Shown: positions 38,401-50,400 of the stretch, piece after piece | Layout of the letters: every line of letters starts with the position of its first letter | Position numbering within the stretch: position 1 is the stretch's first letter | NCBI GenBank assembly: GCA_026874595.1 | Contig: CM049313.1 | Coordinates: forward strand, 67,450,659-67,514,658 | Direction of reading: 5' to 3' | DNA length: 64,000 nt | Source of the DNA: Sipunculus nudus | Taxonomy: Eukaryota > Annelida > Sipuncula > Golfingiida > Sipunculidae | The notes under the pieces: generated by a model | Databases searched by the model: none | What the model was told of the DNA's origin: nothing | What the model saw: only the letters and a program-made list of their open reading frames with translations | Made by a program: the position numbers and the translations under genes

Positions 38401-41400
38401 TAAAAAAATAAATCTTCTCAAGTCAAATATAAATACAAATGAAGAAATCTTCTACAGTCCTTAACAAAGAAATCTTCTCAAGTCAAATATAAATACAAAT
38501 GAAGAAATCTTCTACAGTCCTTAACAAAGAAATCTTCTAAGGTCAAATATATATACAAATTAAGAAACCTTCTACAGTCCTAAAAAAATAAATCTTCTCA
38601 GGTCAAATATAAATACAAATAAAAAAAATCTTCAGCAGTTCTAAACAAACCATCTCAGGTCAAATATATATACAAAAAAAAAAATCTTCTACAGTCCTTA
38701 ACAAATAAATCTTCTCAGGTCAAATATATATACAAATTAAGAAATATTCTCGAGCCCTAAACCAATAAATCTTAGGTCAAATATATATACTAAAAAAGAA
38801 ATCTTCTACAGTCCTAAACAAATAAATCTTCTCAGGTCAAATATATATACAAATAAAAGAATCTTTTACAGTCCTAAACAAATAGATCTTCCCAAGTCAA
38901 ATATAAAAATATAAATACAAATAAAGAAATTTTCTACAGTCCTAAAAAATAAATATTCTCAAGTCAAATATAAATACAAATAAAGAAATCTTCTGCAGTC
39001 CTAAAAAAATAAATCTTCTCAAGTCAAATATAAATACAAATGAAGAAATCTTCTACAGTCCTAAACAAGTAAATATTCTAAGGTCAAATATATATACAAA
39101 TAAAGAAATCTTCTACAGTCCTTAACAAAACAATTTTCCAAGGTCAATTATGAATACAAATAAAGAGATGTCATATGTTAAATATTAATACAAAGCCACG
39201 TGGTCAAATTCAAATACAAATACCTGATTCAGATACAAAACCTTGAGAAAATATTTTTTTTTTACATAAGATTACCACCAGTTTTGTTAGCTTTCCTCTT
39301 CCCACAAGGATATCTTAGTTTTTCTGTTCACAAGGTCATCAGTCACATGTATGCAATGATGCAAGCTTATAGTGCACCTGGTCCCAAAGTTAGGAATGAA
39401 TTTCCACAGTACCTGTGATCACAAATCTGTCAGCTTTTAAATCTCATATAAAGGCCCCTTTTCCATGCGCGCTGAAAAAATCACGCTGAACTGAGCTTTT
39501 CCATTTGCGTGGAATCCCCCCTTCGCGTGACCTGTTTTCACAAGGTATTACCTGTCCCACAGCCTTCCCAGCATCATGTCGAGCATGTGTCTGTTCACTT
39601 TATGCATGTATACATTTAAAATTTTGTTATATTTGCAGGAACATATAGTATTTATTACGGTAGAGTCCTATTGACAGGAAGGCAGGGGTCGTATATAGGT
39701 TATATATGAGAAGATTATTAACTACTGCAGTCGGTAAAAAGATATTTAACACCCCGCCGCACATATTTATGTTTATATAATATATATATAAAATCATGCG
39801 TTAAAGTAGGCAAGCAGAACAGCAGTTAAGTATGATTTGTCGCCATGCATGATAGAGGCCTATGCTGGGGCGTTCTCAAGCAGACTGCATTTGCGTCCTT
39901 GACCTCCACAACCAGGCTCACTCGCGTGCATTTCTGCGTGCATGGAAAAGAGACACAAGATTTACACTGGTGCGATTTTTTCGGCGCAAGGAAAAGGGGC
40001 CTAAAACTCATTTGTTCAGACAGTTTTATGAATATTGTGGTCAATGAACTTCTGTGATATAAATTCTCTGGAGAAATCCAATATTTCAAACTTAATTTTG
40101 TATTTTATTTATTGCTTATGTAGCTAATGTTATGTCATTTGTCTCCTATAAGTCATGTACAGTATTTAAGTGCACCATTTCTGGTTGATTCCCCAGACAA
40201 AGTCAGGGAATATGTTTTCATACCAGTCCTGCCGCCGCATATAAATCTTGTTGGCGTGATAACTCAAAAAATATTTCACAGATCTTTACCAAACTTGGTA
40301 TATGTATAGATATGGGTGAGAGGACGCCGCCTATATAAAATGAGGTCATGACCTTCACTAGGAGAGTGTCCTTGACCTTGAATTGGTACAATTTTGTGGA
40401 AAATCACACAAATTCTCAAATATTTCAAGAAATCTTGCATGGATTGATCCCAAAATCAAGTTAATCAAAGATCATGGATAGGGTTGTCATGTTCCAGAAA
40501 CTGGTGGCGCCAGCTATTGTTCTTTCCTTGTTTTTGGGCCTTTTAATACCCCCAAAATTGCCACTTGACAATACTGTGAGCATTATAAGTCAAAAACTAA
40601 TGGACAGATTTCTTTTATATTATGCATATACATAGATATGGGTTATGAGATGATGTTTATTTAAATTGGGGTCATGAACTTTTCTATGAGAGTAGCCTTG
40701 AATTTGAATATTCCCATATTTAGTGAAATTCACACAAAATCTTTAATATCTCAGTAAGGGATACATGGAATGATCCAAAAATCAAATTGACCAAAGATCT
40801 TGGATAGCTTTGTGTTTTGCAGAAGACAGGTGGCGCCACCTTGTGTCGTTTTCTTGTTTAAATGATGTTAACGCAATAACTTTGTAAGAATTTGAGGTAC
40901 AGTCACCAAAGCCACAGGTTTGATGCATCTTTTCAACAGCTAGGTCAAGTTTGACCATGGATGACCTTGATGCATTTTTAGCTCAGCTGACTATAAGTCA
41001 TCTGAGCTATAGTCGTGGTCCTTTGTCCGTCGTCCGTCCGTGAGTCAACAGGGCATGTTTTGAAACTGTTGGACCTATGAATCCAAAATTATGCATACCA
41101 TTAGATGTCCCCAAAATCTCCTACCATACTGAAAATTGGGTCATTAGGACTTCATTCCTTCGAGATATTAAGGAAAACCTCCGTTTTCCATAAAAAAGCT
41201 ATTGTTACACTGCAAGGCTGCCTATTATCAACCACTGATCTGTTTTTGATCATATTTAGTATTCTTATTCTTCCATACATTTTCTATGAACATATAAAAA
41301 ATTAGGTCAGTATTGGGTATTATTTAGAAGTTAGGCCAGACTTTTTTAATTTTTTAATTACGAACATAATTGACAAAAGTGATAGGTAGGAGGTAGAAAA

Positions 41401-44400
41401 AAAAAATTTGGAACAAACCTGGATACTTGTGTTCGTGAATCCTGTATTGTACAGTTGGATTCATTGTACAGTTAAAATTCATATTTTAATGGCTCTGTAT
41501 AAACCTGTATAAAATATATGAAATAATATATAAAAATTAAAATATTATCATCATCCTCTTGAGTTTTCCACATGAATCTTGCGTGTGCCATGTTATTTCA
41601 AGCCATTCATATGTCATTGAAGGTAAATTAATGACAAATAAAAGTTTAAACAGTAAAACTTATGATTTCATACACACCTGAAATAAAAATTCAGTCACTG
41701 TCCCTGCCAAGTGAACTGCCTTTTTTATAAAGTTTTACAAATTAAAGACCAGTCAAACACTTATACAAATACAAAATAATATATTTTTTTTGGTCATATA
41801 TGCAAGGAGAAAACTAAATATTCACTGCTAGCATGATAGACTGCAGTTTTTATTTTTCAGTGGTGAATGACAATAACAATGACAATATGCGACTTGCAGC
41901 TATTCGCCTATTGTTTATCAAATGTCAACAACATGGAACACGAGTTGTTTGATTCATGACCATGACCTTTCCTTTTTGGTGTTGCGCATGATTGTCGGTC
42001 CTTTGAATATACAACAACTGCTAATAAAGTGAGGTTTCCATTGGAGATCACATTGAATTATTCAAATATTTTAAAATTTTAAAAAGTATTTATAATCTTT
42101 ATTTATTCATCTGCATTTCTTACCACGGCCGTGACAGTACGTACCGTACTCAGTTTAATATACCGTCACTTGGCCACTGTCAGTCCGGAATTGCTTTTCG
42201 GCATCCATCCACATCAAAGCTTCCATCACATCCGTTTGGAACAATTAAATGAATCCTTTCAAAGTTTCTGCATTTTAAATGGCTTTCATTTTAGCTTGCT
42301 TTTGTTTTGACTATTAAAATAATCGCAAGGCAAAAACTTCACATAAAACCATGCCACTAAGACTACAGATAGTCGGAAATACTGCAGAAACACTGAGAAT
42401 TCCTGGAGTTTTCAAAGAGTACATGACGACCTCATGCAGTATATAATTTCATCTGTTCAGTAATTTTCTTTTAAGCGTTACAAGACTACGTTTTTAAGTT
42501 TTGACAAGTTATAATATTTTTTAAGAGTAAACTTGTGAAACTTAGCCAATTTACAGTAATAAATAGCGTCTGACTTTGAGTGCAATAATTAGTCGTAAGA
42601 AGTAAATTTGTTTGTATATCCAGCAAGTTATTAACAGTGGCAAGCTGGTAACCAAGCGATGCAACCAAACTAATTTTCTTTTCTAATTCACATCTGTCTA
42701 TAACAAATATGTTTAAAAAATATGACCTAAACGCTGGTTTGAAAATGTACTGTAGTGCAGAAAACGAACCTTGAAAACTCTCCAAGAATTCTCATTTTCC
42801 CTGCTGAATCTTTTGTCTACTTGATGGCCAATCAATTGCGTTTATGGCCCAAGGATACCCTATTGTGATTGGCTTAAACCCTCCAACTGTCATTAAGAAA
42901 GTGACCTTATTAGCCAATCATAAGAGTTCTAACATTTGAGGTGATCTAATACACACGGTCACCAAACAATTCATTTGTCAACAACCGTGCTGGATTCGGC
43001 GACGCAATATAAAAGGAAAAAATGTCAAAATGCCAATTTTATTTTTTTTTTCTGAAATGAGGAAATCGGAGGTCGGCAGGTTTGTAAACCGAAATATTAA
43101 AAAGTCTGGCCTTATGGGCCCAAATATAATACAATTTAAAAAAAAAAAAAAACAGGAAATATATTTACTCACCTAACATGAGAATTGCTGAAGCTGGAGA
43201 CTTTTTTTCAGGAATATAACTTTATTTAATCAAGATTCATTGGTTTACCCAAAATTATATCTGAATTTTGCAAATTTTTCAAGTTATTAGCATAAATAAA
43301 AAATCAGTACCTTAAATTTTGTCCAACTTTTTTCCCTGTAAGCACTGTTGATATAATTTTCACAGCATTTATACATAAGGATTTAATCTTTTAAAATCTG
43401 AAATTTCACAGGAATTGGTTGAAAAGAGTAGTTTTTATTCAAGTTTTCATACACCATGTCAAGTGTTGTTTACATCTAGCCCACCTAGTAGTATAGCCTT
43501 CACTTGCATTATGTAACCCACCCAGGCAGCTTGCCTTGGCTCAGCTTGGCCACTACAAGCAGGCTTCCCCTTTGACCTGCACTCCCCCTCCCCTGCCCCC
43601 CCCCCCCCCCCCCCCAGATGGTGCATTAACTAGATGTATGTTATAATTTTCTGGATTTTATTTAATTTTTGGCTATGCTACATTTTAGATTTTGTATTGT
43701 ACCACCAGGGTTACAACGATTAAAGTGCTATGTAAGTGTGGATGTTCATCAGATAGGTAATTCCTTAATTCAGAAGAGTAAAAACTTCACCAGGTGTGAA
43801 ATTGCCTATTATTTCCAGTGATAAATTATAGCTGAGATAGTAATTAGCACAATGATATTGTTTGTCCCTCATTCAACAAACAGTGTGTACACTTTATTTG
43901 AAAAGATGTTTTTATTTTATCAAATTTACTGAATCTTTTATTTTATTTCGGTGAATAAAATTAAGCATGTACTGAAAACTCCAATGTGCAAACCTTTTTA
44001 ATAGTGATTCAAGGAATAATCTTGAAGATGCAATGTTGTGGCATTATTTTCTATTAAATTCAGTTTAAACATTTGTGATTTAAAAATAATAAAATATATG
44101 TGTATGCATAATATGACCCAATATGAGCTACACTCTGGATATATAATGATTGCAACTTAGAATTCTAATATTTTAACTTATATTTTCAGTTTTTTTAATT
44201 ACAAATTTATAAAACTTGTAAATAAAAAAATGAATCAGATATAAACTATTAATGGAAAATGGATTTGCTAAAAAAATTGGCTTATATATAAACTTAAATG
44301 CATTATTCCCTTGAAAGTGAAAAAAAGGTATTAGTCCATTCTGTCCACATGCCTGTCCATCTGTAAATTTTTCATATGCATCACAGTATCTCAAAACTTT

Positions 44401-47400
44401 TACTGTTTTTCTTCATCGAAGTGTTGTCAGAGTATTAGTTTGCAATCATATATTTAGAACTTTACTATAATCAAGTAGGAGGGCCCCTTTCCTCTTAGCT
44501 TCTCATATTCTTATATAAATGAAAAACATTACAATAGAATATTTTGCATATTTTGCATTTGCAAAAAATTTCAAACTTCAGCTGAGCGCTGTGACCCATG
44601 GGTCCCTTGTTTCAAGGTCACAGCAGCAATTATGCTTAAATGATATAAGGGCAATAACTAAAAAAGAATTGTGGTACAGTCACAAAACCTACAGTGTAGA
44701 TGCATTGTATCAAGGGCTAGGCCAAGTTCGAATATGGATGACCTTGATGCATTTTTCAAGGTCACAGAGGCGATAAGGCTGAAATGATGTTAACTTTAAT
44801 TATTAATCTCACTGAGGGATGCATGGATTGGTCCAAAAATCAAATTGACCGAAGATCTTGGATGGCTTTGTCTTTTGCAGAAGACAGGTTGCGCTATACC
44901 TTGTGTCATTTTCTTGTTAAAATGAGGTTAACGCAATAACTTGGTAAGAATTTGAGGTACAGTCACCAAACCCACAGGTTTGATGCATCTTATGAACGGC
45001 TAGGTCAAGGTTAAATATGGATGACCTTGATGCATTTTTCAAGGTCACAGAGGCGATAAGGCTGAAATGATGTTAACTTTAATTATTAATCTCACTGAGG
45101 GATGCATGGATTGGTCCAAAAAATCAAATTGACATAAGATCTTTGATAGCATTGTTTTCTGCAGAAGACAGGTCGCGCCACCTTATGTTGTTTTCTTGCT
45201 AAAATGATGTGTAAACGCAATAACTTTGTAAGAATGTTAGGTACAGTCACCAAACCCACAAGTTTGATGCATCTTATCAATGGCTAGGTCAAATTTGAAA
45301 AGAAACAATGGTGGCTTGCCAAGTGTCAGTCTCTGCATCTGAATTCAAGATGGGATCCTATTCTTCGAGGCGGGGGGGTTTAATTGTCTGGGGATACTTT
45401 GGCACCGCAAGAAATATCTAGTTATTATTATTATTATTATTATTATTATCAATTATCATAAGTTTTCTTCATGTAACTGGAATAGAAGAAGATCTATTGG
45501 AGGGACCTTAAAACTTGAAATAATGTTCCCATTGAAGCATGAGGATATATAACATTTAATTTATTGTGACTTTACACATTGTTACAGTTTGTTGAGATGC
45601 TGGTCAGACACCTCAAGGAAGCCCTAAAAACATGCGAGTTTGAAAATGCACGGATAATTGTAAGTTGAAAATGTCATGCTGGTAATGTTGAAAAAAAATT
45701 TGAAATTGTAAGTTAGAAGTCAAATTAGTTATTGTGAGAGTTTTAACCATATTTTCTTAAGATATTATTGGGTTGATTTGATTGGAATATTTTCATGCAT
45801 TTAGAGGGAGAATCAAATTCCAAATTTTTATCTTAAGTTAATTTGGCATATTACGCTAGAGTTTAAAAGATGTTTCAAGCTGAATTACAATCATTACACT
45901 TGCATTACATATGGCTGAAAATTTCTCAATATTCTCAGTGAAAGTGTTTATACAGATACGTACAAGCATGCAGTAATAAAATTAAACATATGTGCAATTT
46001 GTTCATCTTAGAAATATAGAGATCTGAAATATTCAAGCAAACATTGCAGTCATAATATTTTATATTTACTTGGTTTACTGATATCCATATTTATCTCCAA
46101 ATGAATAGCTATGCTTGTGTTATAAGTAAGCTGACATATAATTTTAATAATTACAGGTACGATTCTTGTCAGATCTGGTCAATTGTCATGTGATTGTGGC
46201 AGGATCACTCCTGGCCATGTTTGACAACTTTGTTGAAGTTACCTTGGAGGATAATATTCCACAGGCAAGCATATTAATTTATTATTTTTATTATTTTTGA
46301 TTTCCTGTAAATCCTGTGGTATATTTAGTTTCTTAATTTGGTATTTTTTTTGTACCAGAGAAGTAAAAACATTTTGATGGAAGAAAACAGGGTGCATCTT
46401 GTTACTTTAGTCATTAGCATCTTAACTAAGTCTTTTGGGAAAAACGTTTTACCCTACACAACACCATTTAGTAGCAGTTAAGTTCAGGTAATACAACAAG
46501 ACATATAGCAGTAGTTACACCTGTCTTACTAAATATATTGATCACTAAGTGCTGCTTAATTGATCTAGGGCTTACCAGTGAGGCTGTTCATATCCTGAAA
46601 AACAGTGTTAAGTACTTGACAAGTACTTTTTACAGTGCACAAAATCCTACATGCATTTTGTTAGATCTGACTGGTAATATGTCACAAAATATATTTTCAG
46701 TGTATTTATTAGAATTATCAGGACAGATTGTATATTGATGCTTCTACTGTCAGCATTTCATTTCTGTCTTTAGGTGAGGTCAGACTGGTACTGTTATGCA
46801 GTAATGACAGCCTTGCCCTGGGTGGGCAGAGAACTGTTTGAGAAGAAGGAAGCAGAGTTTAACAAATTGCTGTTGTCACTGGAGAATTACTTGGGGTAAG
46901 ATTTTGAAAATTACATTTAATGATTTTCACACCATCCTAAATGCCCTTTTGTAAATTGTAATGTTCCAGCTTCTTCTCTGCTTGTATGGGCCCAATCTTT
47001 TCTTGGCTAAACTCATTATGAACAATTTCTGTGTTTGTGCCTGTATGACAGAGGATCTCTCTATTATGATTGTTTATGCAATAAGTTATCATGTAATGTT
47101 TATGTCTTGAAAAAGGTATTTCCATATATTAAATTAATTGATTTACTCAAGTTCTCTGGATGGGGTATGATGTTGGTTTCTTTGAATACTTTCTAATTAT
47201 TTACAAGTCAACTTAATCATGACAAAATTGTTTCTTGTGATGACGTCTCCATACATAGCAGGCATGAGAAATTTTCATGAAACTTTTACCTCATTCATTC
47301 TTTTTCTTGCATAAATAATACTTGAAACCAACTGGACCCTAACTATTCTGAGGAAATTTCTTTTTGGCCTGAGGCATACAAGATATATTAGAACAAATTA

Positions 47401-50400
47401 ATAGCATTTTATGGTTAAATTTACTATAGTATCTGATTACATGTATTTCAGAAAAAGGCAGAAGATCCACGTGGCAGCTCTCAGAGTTTGGTCCTCCGAT
47501 GATCCGCACCCACAAGAAGAGGTATGACTGATACAATCAAATAATGTTGCATGAAATTTGCAAGCCTGAGACTCTGATATTGTTACTTTAAATTATGAAA
47601 AGAGAACATCAGTAGATTAATTTTGATATAGCAGTAAAATTTTGTTTCAGTTCAGCTTACACTGCCAGTTGGTTAGGAATTTCAGCTTTATTGATTCTTA
47701 CTTGATAGAACGCTTCCCATTAAAGTGATATCTTTCAAGTCCTGACAGTTTGTAGCTTGGCATTTTTAAACAATATAAATGAACCTTTTTGAAAAAGACT
47801 AATTTTTTTGGTAAATATTTATAAAATCTGGATGTTTCATTAAAAGTGATTAAAATTGCGGATTTATCAAGGAAATAAAAGAAATATGGGAAAATAGGCA
47901 GTCTTATAACACAACTTCCAAATCAATATAAATTAACAAATGCTACTTATGCTGAGTGTCAATATATTAATCAATGTGAGAGGACTGGTAGGAATTAATT
48001 AGTCTGAAAAGTACATGTACAATCATTGATAGTACAGACAGATTGTGTTATATTTATAGATGGCTCTGGCGCTTTGCTAAGATTAAATATAACATATATT
48101 CACAGTAATGTAAAGTATATATAGAGTAAAAGCAAGGATTTAAAGATTTTGATTATTGATAAGCATCTCAGTGAGATGTATTGCATTTAGAGTTTGGATG
48201 AGCCTTATTGCCTGAGAGATTGCAGTCTTTCTGGTCTTTCAAGCAAAGTGTAGTTGAGACATCTAGCAAATTTGTAGATGCTATCACTTCATCATAACTG
48301 CAGATAGGTGACTGACAGCTACTGTTATTTAATAGATTTTAAGATTTTTTCATGAAATTAATCAAAATAAATTTTTAATATTTTATTTTTGATTGATACC
48401 CAAATCTGAACTGATAATTGATTTTATACAGGCTTTCACTAGCTAATCCTAGTAATTGGGATGGTGTGACAAAAGAGCCATTAACTTGCAGACTTCTATA
48501 TATATTTAAATTATTATATATGTCATACCTCAGTACCTGGACTGCCTGTGGGCTCAGATCAAGAATTTACAGAGTAACGAGTGGATGGAGAAGCAGATAT
48601 TACGTCCGTACATAGCGTTTGACAGTGTGTTATGTGAAGCCCTTCAGCACACCCTGCCTCAGATCATCCCGCCCTCACACAATGAAGAGTGCACCTACCC
48701 CTTCCCTCGTGTCATTTACAGAATGTTTGACTACACAGACGTGCCTGAGGTAAATTTTAAAATATCTAAATATTATAATTGACAGTAGTGGCACTAAATT
48801 GATGACACACTACTCCTCTGTGACCTCAGAAATGTATGCTTTTGGTCTTTCTGAAATGATGCAAAGTGTGCCCTAAGGGGGGCTATTTCCCAAATTTCCC
48901 CATAAATCTTGAGGAATCTGACTTGATTTGTGTAGTCCCATCTATCAGGAAGTACGCGAGTGATTTTGTCAACTTGAACCATAGGAAGACCGTCAAATTT
49001 GAAAATGTTTCCGATAGCACACTTGGTGTAACAAGTTGTTTTGATCTTATTTATAGAATGTATGAGATAAAATTGTATTTCCAGAGATTTCAATGAGTGC
49101 ATTCTCTCTTGTTTGTTTAACTAAACATTCACCTGGGATTTTGTAGCTGTCTTTTACATATCAAAAGAGTTCAGAGTTTATTATATTTAAGTTGTGCTTT
49201 GTTTTAGGGACCAGTATTACCAGGAGCTCATGCCATTGAACGCTACCTTATTGAAGAACAACTTCACCACATTTTATTCGCATACAATATGGAACGTAAA
49301 GACTGGTAAGCAAAGGCATTGTATGTCTGTTGGAAATAGTTATCAGGGCTTTTGAGAATGCAAGGGGAAGGGTCCCCTAAGCCCAAAATGCCTTTTGGTT
49401 GAGAAATCCTGGCTGTAAACCCTAGAGGATCAAAGTTGGGTCTTGCTGCAGTAGCTGACCACTTCTGACTAAGTCAAATAATGTGTAATGCTGACAACTG
49501 ACCCTTACATTTCATGAAAAAGAATACACAAAAAAATGACACTGTACACAATAATATAATGACATGGCATACATTAATATTATTATACTATAATGACATT
49601 AAATACCTAAAAATTATTTGATTTTACATAACCTTTCAAAGTTTAACATGAATCCCCTCCCCTTGGGATGCTCAAAAATCCCATATGACTCTCCAATCCT
49701 GGACTCTTCAGTTTTCCTTCCTATTGAAAGCCCTGAGTTAAGGATAGAGTGCCATTTTTTATAGTTCTGAGTTAATGTTTTTATAGTTCTGAGTTATAGT
49801 GATGGTCTATACCTATAACCGTTCATTAACAGGGCATGTTTCAAAACATTGGACCTACAAATCCAAAATTCAACACATAGTAAATATGTTCCTAAGTTCT
49901 CTTATCAAATCCCAAACTGGTGAATTCATACTTTGAGAAATTACAGAAAAAGCTTGATTTTCTATTAAAATTCTAAATAAACTGATTGGGGCCTGTGAGT
50001 CATGATACAAGACAATAGGTGACCTATTCCAATGGCCGGATCAAAATATTTGCTGTCAGGTAATATTTTACATCACCCAGAAAAAATGACAGTTCAACAA
50101 GTAGCTGAAAATGAAAAAGTACTGTTGGAAATGGCAGGCATATCTACTTCTACCAGAATTGATCCTATAGCTTGTACTGCCACCTCAATATCTTCAGTTA
50201 ATTAAAAATTGACCTTTGGGTGGCGGGCTACTGCTGTAACTTATGATGAAGTTATTTTGTCATATCCCAAATCTTAACATGATTTTTGTTGTTCATTTCA
50301 GCACAGCTGCTCTGCTGAAGCTCCCAATACAGAACAAGGTTCCGCTCAACTACATGATTGTAGAGGTAATATGAGGCTCTTAACTTTAATGATTTATTTT

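Larger units (their letters stand above)
40975..44612 (+). mobile_element. Hairpin-ended dispersed element, copy 2 (Helentron-like by inference), interrupted
   Basis: It starts TTTTTAGCTCAGCTGACTAT and ends GAGCGCTGTGACCCATGGGT, then CCCTTGTTT. It sits inside the tandem repeat of 40220-45300. The intact units there read GATGCATTTTTCAAGGTCAC, so the empty site is known: the element is inserted in the T run with no other duplication. A Harbinger-like element (41334-43111) splits it; without it the copy is about 1.86 kb. Confidence 0.75.

Noticed and set aside
38103-39185. Regularly spaced repeats resembling a CRISPR array
   Set aside because: The units are contiguous and diverged with no unique spacers, in an animal intron; it is a minisatellite.
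42486-42785. 99-codon minus-strand ORF as a possible Harbinger transposase
   Set aside because: No DDE or Myb-like motif is visible; it looks like a chance frame in AT-rich DNA.
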